Shown here in pieces: positions 1 to 12,719 of a stretch of 64,000 nt of DNA (within the stretch, counting starts at the first letter, position 1; each line of letters opens with the position of its first letter). The notes below the pieces were generated by a model. That model had not been told where the DNA came from. It was given only the letters and a program-made list of their open reading frames with translations, and searched no databases. Source of the DNA: Lycocorax pyrrhopterus obiensis (lineage: Eukaryota; Chordata; Aves; Passeriformes; Paradisaeidae); contig JACSVZ010000024.1 in assembly GCA_014706295.1 (NCBI GenBank), positions 3,279,136 to 3,343,135 on the forward strand, in the 5' to 3' direction. Both the position numbers and the translations under genes were made by a program.

Positions 1-3000
1 AGCCCAGCCTGCCCTGCCAGATGCTGGGAACTCAGAGTGAGGGTTTTTCACTCACTGTGGTTACAGGCAGGAAAGATGATCTTGTCTGTCTGGGCCAGGC
101 CTGTATGCAGCAGGGTATGCCGAGTTGCAGTTCTTGGTTTTGCTGCAGGAGTGAGTCCATCTGTGTCAGGAGAGGGCTGTGAAACAGTGCGTGGGAAGGG
201 GCATCCGCTGGACAGCCAACTTTGGCTGTGGCGGTTCTGCCTCTCCTGCACCTCCCAGAAATGGCTTTGCTGTCACACAAGGAGGCTGCTGTGAAATGCT
301 CTTTTGAGTTTATCCTTGCAGACTACAAAGGCCTATTGTAAAAACCCAGTTTCCTTCTGCACACTGTGCATGCATAGCCACTTACACTGTCCTCCAGCCC
401 TTCTTCCAGCTCCAGAGTTGGCAGAATGCCAGGCAAATTTCCGCAGGATACCGGTTTAAGGAATTAGTCTGTAGAAGTGTAGATGATAAAGACAGAAGGG
501 ACCTTGAGGTCATCTGGAGAGTCTGTTTCCTCAGACAGCATTCCCTCTTCCAGATCACCCCAGGTACATTAGTCAGATTTGCTCTCAGCTCCCTTTTCTG
601 GAGGATGTTCTGCCTGAATGCTCTTCTTCCTATTTTCCAGTTCCTTAAAAAAATATTTATTTGGACTGGAATTTTTAAATGTAACATGGTCTCTGTTCAC
701 CCACCTCTTCTCCATTTTTTCCCTTTTCCAGAATGGCTGTGGTTTACCCACCCTGGTCTTGATGCCTTGGGGATGGCTGCAAGGAGTCCCTGGGGAGGGG
801 GCTCTGGGCAGCGCAGGTTGAGGTGGGGAAGTGCTGGGGTGCCATGGGATGTCACCACTGCAGTCCCTGCATGCAGGGAGAAGAGGTCCAGAGGTCAAGG
901 GCTTTTCACTGTGGAATTGTTAAATTAACTATTAATTGAATTTTGATTAAATTAGAACTTTTTTTTTTTTACCAGCAAATGATTCTCTGCATAATTAATG
1001 CTGGCTGAGACTGCTGATTCACTTGCTGCTGCTGTGGGACAGAGCATTCATTACAGTCCAAAACATGCTGGGTTCCAGGGGCAGTCCTGTAGGAAAGCCA
1101 TGTGCGGCCCTAGGGAGAACTTTGGTCCCTGGGACAGGGAAAGCACTGGATTAGATCCCCCATTGCAATGAAACTATTAATTTTTATTGATGAGCCCACT
1201 CTCCCCAGGGTCTGGGGTGATGCTCCCCATTAACTCTGCCTACAGGGGCTGGGAGTGGGCTGGCAGCAGCTCTGTCAGGTGCAAATTGTCATCAGCCATA
1301 GCTTGATTGGATGAGATTTCTGGGGAACGAGAAGCTCCCAAGCTTGTGGCAGTTACCTGCCCAATGTGGGCAGAGGAGAATTTTCAGGTTTTTCTCCTTG
1401 GTGTATAGTTGTACCCTCTAAACACCCTTCAAACGCTGATAGGCTTTCCAAGGTGTGGAGAGAGCACTTCCCTGCCTCCAGGTGTCTGAAAGCAAAAGAA
1501 ATGGTGAGTTCACAGGGATTTGGGGTTTTAATAATAAAATATCATCTTTTAAAACCTGCAGTGAGTGGGAGAGTTGGTTTCATTATTCTGAGCATGTTTG
1601 GCCAAAATCCTCTGCTGGTCACCAGACATCCATTCCCCTCTGCTGTGTGGCTGCAGCTGTGGCGAGACGAGTGGTGGGGCAGGGATCGATAGTGGAGAAG
1701 GGATGGAGGTGGGATGGGGATCGCTGGCAGGGCAGGAACCACCACACCTTGGCTGATGTGGGAGCCCCAGGGCTGGCAGAGAGAGTGGTCAGTGGGGCTC
1801 TGCGGTGCCTGGCTGAGGATGGCTGGGATTGCAGTAAAACTAAACTCAGCATCCAGGATGTTCCTGAGAGACACTGTCAAGGTGCCACTGGTGTTTGGAA
1901 CAGGCTGGTCCTGCAGCCAGTTGGGAACGTTGGCGAGATGAGCATTCAGTGCAGAAACCATGTTTGCTCTACTTGTGCCTTCCGTGGTTAACACTCTGCA
2001 AATAACTTCTTGGCAATGACTCCAATTAGGCCAGGACATCTCCCTGTAATCTGGATCCCTGTTGTGCTGTCAGACTCAATTCAAATTTAATTTGCTAAAG
2101 GTATATATCAGGCAGCTTTTTTCCTTAACACAAAACTGAGGGGAAGATATTGATGGAAAAAATAATACAAGTTCATATTCTTCTTACCTTAAGGAAGGAA
2201 AAGAGATGCCAGAAAACTTGGCTAAATTTACATTTTAATGGGAAATGTTCTGACTGCCTGCTCTGAGAAACACAAATTGCTTTCCAGATGGGACCCTCAC
2301 TTTATACCAAAGTGCAGGGAATTAAATTCAGCAGCCTCTGATGAGATGAAAGGGACATCTGGAGCCACAATCCCCACAATCAGCCAGTGGCAAGGACAAG
2401 CCAGGCTGGTGGTGAGGCCAGGCTGTTGTCCCATCAAGACCAGGGGCACAGGCCAGGTGGCTGCTGGGACTAAGGGACATGGCTCCTGGCTCCAGCGTCT
2501 GGAGGTGTCATGCCAGTGAGTGAAGGGCTGTTTCCTATGTATTTCAAACCCTGGGTGACCGTGACCCTACCCCAGCCCATTTTGGGGGCACTGACAGAGG
2601 GAGGGCTGGCTCAGAGGGGTCTGTCCTCATTTCTGTGTGGCAAGGTGGGGTCTCAGTAGCAGTAAGAGCACTGGCACAAGCGCCATTTCAGCCATTCTCA
2701 CTGGAAGCTGCAGTGGGAGCCTCCCAAGAGCCCGTGCCCAAGGCAGCTGTGCTCTCTGGGGTGTCTCTGCCCTCTTGTCTGTTCCTTGTCAGAGCAGCTC
2801 AAGCTTGCAGACAGGCTTCAGCAGTCTCTCTGCAGTGCCAGCCCTGTGTCTCAGACCCCCATACAGCCAAAAGCCGTGTCCAGGAGAAGCTGCCGTTAAT
2901 TTCTTTGCATCTTAAAGCTCTTTGAAGATGAAAGCATGGCACAGTGCTGCATAGTCTTATCTCTGGCAGAGCCTGTCACCTGCAGACATTTCTGGCATAT

Positions 3001-3754
3001 TCACGAGCACAGCAAAGACTCATCCCTGCTGGGACTGAGTTCCTGGAGTGTGTCCTCACCCCATATGGTGTTTTACCAGTTGTCAGAGCAGTTGTGTGCA
3101 GTGGATGGGATGTAAATTCAGTGTCGTATGGCAAAGGCATCACTCAGACAAGGAGACAACATGCTTATTGAGGATGCTTCCAATCCAATAAAATACGCAA
3201 AATCATCCATGTTAGAGGCTCAGTCAGAGCAGATGTGCTGGCACCCACACGGCTGCTTCCATGGGAGAAACAGTGTCACTGTCTGGAAACCAAGGCAGTG
3301 ATAAACCATAGGTGACCTTCAGGAATTTGTTATTGCCTTGTGCAAAACACTGCTGCTCCTCTGGGCCAGTCCTGGGCATCTGCCTGAGATCACAATGATT
3401 CCGATCTTTACTATCGTAATGGGTTTGTCATGGGTTAGATAACGACAAAAGGCTGCGGATGCAGGAGAACACAGACGTGGAGCTGCTGGAAGCAGAGCAG
3501 AGTGTGGACCAGTGGCAGGTATCACTGGTGTTTGCTGCTGTGGGAAGAGCCGTCCCCAGCTGCTGGGTCTGCAGGGCTGAGCAGGGTTGCTCAGAGGCCC
3601 CGGTGGCTCTTGCGTGCTGGGACAGAGAGAGGTGGTTTCTCATACTTTCAGATTGCCAGGTATCAGCAGGCTCAGTCCTGCCTCACACTCCGTTGGTAGC
3701 AGCAGGACTAATGCTGTTAGTGGAAGCGGCAGGAGAAACGCAGAGCACTTGCAG
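1..3754. other. Gene-free sequence, nothing recognised
   Basis: Open frames on both strands are short and overlap each other without splice-consistent continuation or recognisable domains. An AT-rich patch with TTAAT/ATTAA repeats lies at about 915-970. No RNA gene or complete repeat element seen. Confidence 0.6.
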
Positions 3755-3760
3755 TGTGTG

Positions 3761-4125
3761 TGTCGCTGTTTTCCCCACGGACGAGTAGAGAAACGACACG
3801 AAGTCCAGGCTCAGGGATCAATGGATGGTGATTTAATGAATTCTCAGAAGACTTTTATATGTTAGTTTGCAAAGTGTATTAAGTGGCATAAGGTAATTGG
3901 TTTTTGCCATCCACCCCCTAAGGTGATTGGTCAAGTTCTAAGACACCCATCTCTGAATGTTTTTCTAGTTAGAACCATAACAATTCTGCAAAATAATCCG
4001 CACCTGCAAGAAGTTTACAAAACGGTAACATTGTTTTGTCTTGCTTGCATGGGAAAGACAGAACTCTCACAAAAATGCTGCAGAAAGCTGGAAAATCTCT
4101 CTGCTAAAGCTTTTCAGTGTCCACA
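3761..4125 (-). mobile_element. Solo LTR, ERVK-like
   Basis: A 365-bp element on the - strand with TG...CA ends (TGTGGACACTG at 4125 to AGCGACA at 3761) and a 6-bp flanking repeat TGTGTG (3755-3760 and 4126-4131), the duplication length usual for ERVK. On the - strand it holds two CCAAT boxes (plus-strand ATTGG at 3926-3930 and 3896-3900), a TATA box CATATAAAAG at 3861-3852 and an ATTAAA poly(A) signal at 3837-3832, in LTR order. The duplication is a simple GT run and so is weaker proof than the promoter layout. Confidence 0.78.
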
Positions 4126-4131
4126 TGTGTG

Positions 4132-7100
4132 TGGCACAGCAGATGTTCTGGTAAAGAGATGGAGCAGCTCAGGGTGAGTTCTGGGGATTTGGAGTTCGCA
4201 GTGATGTGCTGAACTGCCCAAAAGTGGAGCCAAGTTGGAAGGTGGTGGGGTGAGAGCCGTGGAGTTTGTTGGTCACAGACAGGAGCTGCTGGGGTGAAAC
4301 TGTGGGCTGGAGCTGCATACGGGGCCATGGTGGAGGAGAGGGTGTTGGGCCCTTCAAAAACATCCGTGGGCACCTAGTTGGGCCCAAATGACAGATTTCA
4401 GTGCTTCTCCTTGGACAGGCAGTCTTGCACTGTTCTCCCTGGCAGCAGGATGCTCTGCACCAAAATACAGTGGGGGCTGGGACCCCTCCTGCCATGCTGG
4501 TGTGAGTGGCTAGTGGTGCTCATGGGGTTGACTTGGGAGCCACACCAGCGTTGAAGAGAATTCTGAGGACTCCCTGCAATGACCCAGGCCAGACCCAGAA
4601 GCAGGTGCCTGAGTTTAACCAGCAAGTTTTGTGTCACAAGGATTCTGTGGGCTTGGCTGAAGTGAATATTATTTCCCCCCAAAAAATCACAGGGAGACAA
4701 AACACCTACTAAAAACAAAACTTCCCATGATACTTCAATTGTGAAGCAAAATTTATGTTTTGATTTTGGAAATCAATGGTAATCCACAAATTATTCACCT
4801 GTGCTGCTACAGGTCACCAGTCAGTGTTGGTCTCTGCTTGACAGGAGCCATTACGGGTTTGGTTGGTTTGTTTGTTTGATATTAGTGGTTTGTTCAGCTG
4901 CTCTCCAGGTTGGTATGGTAATGACAAATTACAGACTCATGGGCTTTTTTTCCAAACAGTTTTAGAAAATGCAGCTGGATGACATCCTCACAGTGCCACT
5001 GAGCACACCAGCAGCAACACCTGGAATGAAGCAGTGTCGAGGAGGGCATGTCCCCATGCAGGTGAGCACCAGGTGCGTCTGGTGTGGGGCAGCAGGCTGG
5101 AGCTCCAGAGACGTGGCTCAGACACACTGCTGCCCCTGTGTCCCGTCATCTTTTCCAGATTGGTTATCCTTGTGCCCACTGACAGTCTGGAGGGACCAGA
5201 ACATTTCAGGATCACTGCTGCTTCCTCACTCTGTCCCACTCTGTTGGGATCCTGGCTGTGCTGGGATCACCTTTGCTGGTGATTCTTTACGTGACCTTAA
5301 AACAGTCCTTCATGACATCTGTCACAACACCTTGGAGGTCCTGGGTGGTAGTGGGATGCACTGAGTGCCGTTGTGTGGCCATTTTGGGGGATGGAGCAGC
5401 AGTTCAGAGCCCATGGGGACACAAAGGGGGTCCCAAGCTGGGATGGGTATCCCTCAGGAAGGGTCTGTGATGCTGGCACTGGAGCCATCCCAGACCTGCT
5501 GGGCCCTGCAGGCATGGGGCTCTTTGCCAGCACCAGGCCTGTGCTATTATGGGCAAATTACCTGCGGAACGCTTTTTTAATCTTGAGAGAAATAACTTGA
5601 TTAGTAATTATTGGTGCAGAACACTCAGGGAGTCTCTGCAGAGGGCGAGGACGGGCTGTTTCACTGGAGCTGCCTGTCAGTTTTGTCACCTAATTATAAG
5701 ACTGTTCTGTGCCAAGACTCTGGACAGACAGAGGAAAAAATCCTCAGTGCAATTGTATTGGTCATATTTTATAGCCACTAATTACTTGCTTTGCAATTAG
5801 CATTTCTCTGGCTGGCTGGGGAGCTGTCACAGCCCTGGCTCACGATACATAGCTCAATGCTTCCCACGGCACAGCTTCCTGGGGCTGGCAGGGAAGGGGG
5901 ATCAGGCCCTGTGTCTGCAGCCCCACAGCACAGGAGGGAAAGGGGGGCTGACCGTCACTGGGGTGCAGGTGAGGGATGTGATGGTGTCCAAATCTGGGAC
6001 AAGATGCTGGGTCTGGGCTTGATGGCTCCACCTGAGCTCAGTGTGATCATGAATCAAAATTCTGATGTGAAGCCATAAACTCTTCATTTATCATTATTAA
6101 AGATATGTCAACATTCAAACTCTGGTTTATAGCTGGAAATTTATATTGTATATTGTCTCTGATACAGTAAATATTCTTGTCCAAAGCCCATCAGGCAGTT
6201 TTCTACTTATTAGGAATTAATGATTCATGAAACAGAGCCGGAACAGGCTGTTGGTGTGAATGAAGGGAATGCTGTGGCTATTGGGGTTTCCCTCCTGAGG
6301 AATTATGAAGGGGCCCCAAAAAGCAAGTAATTGGGTCAATCCACCCTCTGAGCAGGACCTGGGCTGAGCTGGGAGTTGCAGAGGATCCTGGCCCTCTGTG
6401 GGATGTGGGGGCTCAACCATGCCAGCCCTGTCAGGCTGCACTGCTAGGTACTCTCCTCTTACATCTTATGATACATATGTTAACCCTCTGGTTCTCTCTG
6501 CACCGGCAAATCTTCAAAATCTTTCACCTCCAAGAAAGACCACCTGCTGCTGCAGCACCACGGAAACAGCTTTTGGCAAGCAAAAACTTCAGTTTATCAT
6601 TTTAATTCAGCCCAATGCCAAAAGTTCAGTAATTTATTGTGCCTTTTTCAAGGTTTTTCTCTAAGTCTCAGTATGGCTGGTGTTTGTTTGCGAAGTTTTA
6701 GGGATCTTGTGTTTGTGTGAGTGTCTCAGAGTTGTCATGATATGGCGAAAGAACTTGTCTGGTCTGAAACTGCCCTGGGCTGATGTGCTGTGCTGACACC
6801 CTTCCATAAACACAAGTCCTAAACTAAAACTCTTCTAAGAACTAAATTAAATGGAATCAAAGATAAATCAGCAGTTAAATGCATTTGTGGATGCCTGGTG
6901 TGGTGCTACAGGTGGACTGGGGATGATGTGGCAGTGGGAGCTGCAGCCTGGCATGTCCTCCCGGGGCTCAGAGGAGGAACAGCTCTGAGAGGGGTTGTAC
7001 TGAATCGTTTGTCCATTTGTTGCTTCCTTTTGGCATTGCAGAGGAAGTTTTGCATCCCAGTGCCTGATTTGTAGGACCTTTGCTCACTCACTGGGACAAA

Positions 7101-10005
7101 CTTGTATTTTGGTTAAAGCATTACAGAGGGATACAGTGTGATAGAATGGGCAATTTTATCTCTAAGAAGCAATTATACTTCATAATATGCATTAATTAAA
7201 ACTTTACACTTAAACCAAGTAGCTAATTACAGACCTTTTAGCTTAATAGAGTGTGGGAAGGGATAATATAAATGGTAATTATTGAGTTAAGCAGAATGTA
7301 ATGTGCATCCAGGGCTCACCTGGGACATCTCAGTCAATACTCAGTTACTTCACTGCTCTCTGAAGTCTACGTGGCACCTGAAGGCTCATGCTTGCCTCCT
7401 GTGACATCATCAGTACTGCGATGTGCCCGTAGCCTGGGCCGGCAGGTGAGCGGTGCCAGGGCCAGAGAATGTGTCTCATGAGGCTGATGTGCCTTGGCAG
7501 CCAGCTCTCAGTCCATGTCTGACCTGCCCACCTTGGCCCAGCCATCTGGCCTGCGGCACGTGCTGGTGGTCCGGCTCTGCCCAGCTCCTTCCTGTGGCCT
7601 CTGCACAACGCTGGGCTCCAGCTACGGACTTTGCTGCTTCCCAGCCCGGCAGAACTCCTTGAGGTTTCTGCCATTGCTCCCTGCCATTGCAGGGAGGCAG
7701 AAGTGTTACGTTGTGTGGGTCTGTGCCGCTGGCAGAGCCTCCGGCTCTGTGCAGTCTGTGCCCTGCCAAGACCCTGTGTTTCTTCAGCATGCCTTGACTG
7801 AGCATCATTCCTGGCATTGCACAGCCCTTACAGTAACACAGAGGAGAAATTAATTTAGCAAGGCTTAAGGTCAGATTCTGAGAGTTAATAGTTGCGAGGT
7901 CAGGAACAGAGAGTTACAGGAGGAAACAAAACACAAACCACAGCCCTACACTGATTGCAGGGGACAGGCTGCTCCCTCGGCTCCGGTCGCAGTGCTGCAG
8001 GGCTCCAGCAGCACGTGGCCCCAAGTTAGTTACGTTTGTGGCCAGCGAAAACAGAGGCAATGCTCCTCATGCATTCCTATCAGATGGGAATGGATGGGAA
8101 GCCATCCCAGACCAATTGCCACGTTCCCTTCTGGGGATGTCTGGTGAAGTAAACCTTTCTGCAGGTGTGAGGTAGCCCTGGAGAGCTGTCAGCGCTGACC
8201 AGAGCCATCCTGGCACTGCAACAACATCCCGACAGCTGATGTGAGCTTAATGACTGGATGTGAATATACTGACTGGCAGGCACTGGGATTTGCTGGCTGG
8301 GGAACTGGAACTTGACACAAAGCCAGGTGTCTGGCTGGAAAATTCTGGCTTGTTTGGGAAAGGTCACTGTGATGCTTCAACACTTGAGCTAGTTGGATTA
8401 CGAACAGCTCCAAAAACCCAGCAGTAAATGGAAAGCGGGATAAGATGTCCCACGGGTTTCTTGGCAGGTGATCCGGGCAGGCCAGCCTGTGCCCACTGTG
8501 GCAAGGCCGGCACTGAGAGAGGGCAGCATCCAAACTACACCCATTGCAGGCAGAGGTGAGACAAGCTGTTGGCCAAAAACACAGTGAGCTGAGATGAGAG
8601 TGAGGAAGGGCTGGGTAAGGACAGCAGCTGCAGGCAGCTCAATGGCCTTTCGGCTTGCTGTGGTGTCCCTGGCATGGCCATGGCTGGGAGAGGTGCTCCG
8701 AGGGATTGTGGCAGGAGAGACCCTCTGGCTGCTGACGTGGTGGGGACAGGTCCTGCTGGCTCCCAGTCCTGCAGCAGAAGGTAGCACTGCCTCCTCCCCT
8801 TCAAAGGCAAAATGCTAGTTTCTGTCTGAGCAAAAAGAGTCACAAATTGTACATCAGTTCCTTCGTGTGTGTGCTCCATGCAGCACCTCTGTGAAGGGTT
8901 TGAACAGGGATGAAAACCCCTTGTTAAGAAGAGAGGCTGGTTAAGTACCTGAGTACAGTGCTGGCTGGCAGCTGCTCCAAGCCCGTGGTGAGTATCTGAA
9001 AGCCTGAGGTGCCATCAAGGGTCCCCAAACATCTGCAAGGGAAGAGCTTCTTTAGAATTACTAACAGTGGCATCCTGTGTCCTCTTTGGTCCAAGCTGAT
9101 GTTTGCTGAAGGATATTGGAAGAATTAGTAGAGATATTTCTCTTTAATCCTATCCAAAGTGACAGCAAAATCAAACTAAAAGGCAGGAGATCATGTGCTG
9201 TTGTTTTAGGCAAGAGCCCAGTGGTGTTAATGAAGGGTTTTATCATTATGGGGGCTGTTTGATTTAGAGAACAAAATTCCCAAAGTAACAAAGCTGGATG
9301 AATTAAAAGCTTAACAGCATGAAAAGGTATTATAGCCCTACAAATTCTTCAGGGAACTTGTCTGGGCTATCCCACTCCTCCTTGAGACCAGTGACACTGC
9401 CAGCCAGCCCTGTCCTTCCCTCTGGGGCTGTTCAGTACTTGGTTGCTGGATTTGCCAGCAAACCCAAGGAAAGAGGTTTTAGGGGCAGGCAGACGGTGGC
9501 TTTTGGCAGGGATGCAGCATTGTGTGCTTGTTGGGGGTTTCAAAGAGCCAGGATACCATTTCTCACTGTTTGTGGTTTGACTTTTATTTGATGAGTCAAG
9601 GGATATAAATAAATGGACTGCATTTGCAAGGGTGATGCTTCTGCATCTCTGACTGGCATGAACACGGGCTGGGGGGGGATAGTGGGTAGGGATGTTTCTG
9701 AGAATCTTCTTCAGTCTTTGCTCTCCTTTCCTGGCAATATCAGCAAGCACTCCAGCACTGCTGCTCTCTAATCTAATCAGACCTAGGGAAAAATTTGCCG
9801 CAGTGTCTGACCACTTAGATACCCACCAGCAGAGTAAATACCAGACATGTTCTGTGAGAATGGCCAAAAGCTATTCCAGCTCCTTTAATGCAGAGACAAG
9901 ATCTCTGGAACCTGGACCTCTCCCTGCTTTGGGCTGCTGCTCCAAATTCCACCACTGCTGGGCTTTAGCAAGACTCAGCAGGTAGCTTCATTGATACAGA
10001 GGAGG
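4132..10005. other. Gene-free sequence with AT-rich candidate regulatory blocks
   Basis: No coding exon is recognisable. Two blocks stand out by composition and density of homeodomain-type TAATTA/ATTA sites: about 5550-5810 and 7141-7300 (which includes ATGCATTAATTAAAAC and CTAATTAC). They may be regulatory elements. The conservation that would show this cannot be seen in one sequence. Confidence 0.5.
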
Positions 10006-10010
10006 ATCTG

Positions 10011-11134
10011 TGTCTTGGTTTGAAAAACAGGTGTCTGTTAAGGAAGGCAGGAGCCTCCTTTGGAATGGAGAATATGACTTCTTTCTCTCCAAATTGTTAT
10101 AACTTTGAAATTAAGGGGCTTTCAGGCAAAGATATGAGAAAAGGAATAACAGTTCTTTACCAGTACGTATACCAAGGCAAACAAACAACAATAACTATGG
10201 CAGTAAGAGCAAACAGAGCCACAAACCCAGTGCCAGCCTCTCTCGGCTCTCAGGCCCTTTCCCCTCCGGTGCAGTTCCGCTCACAGCCGGCAGGGGCGCT
10301 GGCGGCTCCCGGTGAGCAGGGCGGGTGCGATGGTTCCCCGCGGCTGCAGGGGGCGCTGTGGCGCGGGCCCCGCCCTCTTGCTCCAGGTGGACGATGGCGG
10401 GCGCAGCCGGCAGGAAGGGATGGAGAAGGGGTTTCTTTTACGAACCCCCTGGAGCAGTCGATCTCAGTGTTCTCTCTGGATAGCAAAAGGAGTTTAATAC
10501 GAACCTCAGGAGAAGCAAGTTGGAATGGTAGGACTTCCTGGCAGGCAGAGGGTGAAAAGTTACAGTATAGCACAAACCTGGAGCAAGGGCGGAGGTACAG
10601 CGGGGGTTGGGCAGCAGCAGCCCGCCTCTGGAACGCGGCAGGGAAAAGGGCCCCCCGGGATTTTTCACTGGTGTTGGCTGGAACCTGGGTCCAGGCTATG
10701 CGGAGGGGGGCAGCCCCTGGTGGGAAGTGGGGTGTTCTTGGGTTCTGGCAGGCACACACTGGCTCTGGGCTTCCTGGCAGCCAAGCAGCAAAAGAAGTCA
10801 AGCCAGCAAGCTCAGTCACAGTGCCGAAGCAAAAAAAACCCCAAAAGAAGCAGGCAAAACCCACAGAAACAGCAGGATCTGTGGTCTGAGATACTGGTGC
10901 GTGTGTCCAGTTGAACTGCCCGCGCTGGAAGAGAGGGGCTGCCTCTCTTTTCGCCTTCAATTTCTTCCGGAAAGCTTGGCCTGGCTGCCGTTCATTACGA
11001 TAGCCCCGGAGCCAGGGAGGATGGGGGGTGGGGCGGTGACAGCCGCCATCCCTGGGCACAAAACAAAACAAAACAAAACAAAACAGATCAAAACCTCCCA
11101 AAATGGGATGGGATAATAAACCATCCCCAAGACA
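10011..11134 (+). mobile_element. Solo LTR, ERVL-like endogenous retrovirus
   Basis: A 1124-bp element opening TGTCTTGG and closing with its exact inverse CCAAGACA, flanked by a 5-bp target-site duplication ATCTG (10006-10010 and 11135-11139). TG...CA ends with a 5-bp duplication are typical of ERVL-class insertions. An AATAAA lies at 11115-11120 near the 3' end, and an AAAAC microsatellite at 11058-11085. No gag, pol or env sequence is present, so it is a solo LTR left by recombination. Its first roughly 440 bp resemble the LTR at 48317-49178 in reverse. Open frames through it (170-290 codons) show no protein similarity that I can recognise. Confidence 0.9.
11058..11085. repeat. AAAAC pentanucleotide microsatellite
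   Basis: Five to six AAAAC units near the 3' end of the solo LTR at 10011-11134. Confidence 0.9.
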
Positions 11135-11640
11135 ATCTGTACACGGGGAACTCCAAACAGGGGGTATGCAGTCCCTTCCTTCTCATGAGCATTTATGAGT
11201 GTCTTCCAAAGTGTTTTTCTTTATGATTCTTGATTAGTAGATAAAAGACCATTTCTTCTTTTAATGGAGTCTCTGATGTTAATGGTCTCCTTCCAATCAG
11301 ATTAAGGTGTTTTGGCCCGTTTTACTCTAATGGAGGATGATTGAGAAATACCTGGTTCACAGCTAGCTCTTTGCACTCTCACTGTGCTGTGCTGCTGCCA
11401 CTGAGACATTGGGAATTAAAAAAAAAAAAGGCTGGAGGAGTTCACCCCCTCCCTTCACAGGGGCTTCAGCACTCCCTCCTACCAGGCTCTTCTGGGCTGT
11501 GGGCACGGCCTGGGACCATTCCAAGAAGCACATGGAGAACAGGGAGGACACTGTGCTGGGGCTGTGCTCACCCCACTGAGCTCCTGGGGCAGCTGGTGCT
11601 GCAGCGACTGCCCTCCCCTCATGCAGTGGGAGCTGTGCTG

Positions 11641-11690
11641 CCTGCCTGCCTGCCTGCCTGGTCCTGCCCTCCCTGCCTGCCCTCCCTGCC
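11641..11690. repeat. CCTG/CCCT low-complexity repeat
   Basis: Four perfect CCTG-type tetramers followed by degenerate CCTGCC and CCCTCC units. Confidence 0.85.
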
Positions 11691-12662
11691 AGCCTCTGCC
11701 ATGTGCTATGTACAAGGGCAAAGCAAAGCGCTGGAGTCTGCTGGATAATCACAACCATTAGGTGCACTCGTGTGTGCAAGAGGGTGTGAAATGCAGATGG
11801 ATGGAGGACCCTGGGGAGCAGGAGAGAACAAGTGGGGATGTGCCCATGTCTGCACTGAGGCCAGGATGGAGCACTGGCTGTGGTTGCTGGCCTGGGGGTC
11901 CTGGTGTCCCTGAGCCCTACTCAGCCATGGGCATCTCTGACTTGCACAGAGCAACTCCCCAGGCTGGTCCCATTGTATTAACAAGGCACCATTTCTGCAT
12001 TTTAAGTGTGTGCTCCTTGATATTGTCCTGCCTCTAAATGATCCTGGAAATGCATTGTCTACTTAACTACTTTTTAATTAAAATTCAGGGGTATTAGAAA
12101 AGAGAAATCAATTCTTGTCACAATTAAGACTTGGTTTGAACAACTGCAGCATGTTTCAGTGAAGGATCCTCTCTGGGCTTATTGATCTGTATTGTCATAA
12201 TGTCTAGGTTATTGCCATGGCTCAGACAGTCTTAAATTAATATTTTGCCTGAATTATGTATGTTTTCTGGCAGGCAGAGGAGGCTGCCTGCTGCCACTCA
12301 GAGCCTGCAGGGCTCCCTGGGCCCCCGTGCCTGCTGACTGAGGCCTGGGCTGGGATGAGCACCTTGTATCCTACAGTGTCAGGTTCCTCTGTGAGCCTGG
12401 TGATTGCACCAAGGTTGGGCAAGTCAGGTAGTCTCTGGGTTTGCAGCCCCAGAAGTGTCTCAAAGCTTGGAGGCAGCCACAGGGCAGCCAGTGGCAGCAG
12501 TTGAGCAGGAATTGGCAACTGGCAGTGCCCACGGAGCATCCTGCACCTGGCACAATGCTGCGTCTCCCTGCTAAGGGGAGCTGGAGCAGCACCAGGAGGG
12601 CAGGCTAGCATAGGGGCTGGAGCCTTCCCCACAGGTGGCTGTGGCTCCCCCAGCCATGGAAG

Positions 12663-12719
12663 TCTCTGTCTCCCTCTCCTTCTCCCTTTCCTTCTCTTTC
12701 TCTTCCTCCCTTTCCCTCT
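12663..12719. repeat. Polypyrimidine tract (CT-rich)
   Basis: Fifty-seven nucleotides that are C or T on the + strand with a single exception (the G at 12668), built from CTC, CTT and CCC runs. Such purine/pyrimidine-asymmetric DNA can form triplexes and may mark a short tandem repeat. Confidence 0.85.

Noticed and set aside
3430..3460. TGTCATGGGTTAGATAACG as another LTR start
   Set aside because: No matching CA end with a duplication was found. The nearby real LTR has its own well-supported ends at 3761 and 4125.
10020..11116. Overlapping open frames of 169-289 codons on both strands
   Set aside because: They lie wholly within the solo LTR, have no retroviral protein motif, and reflect LTR base composition.
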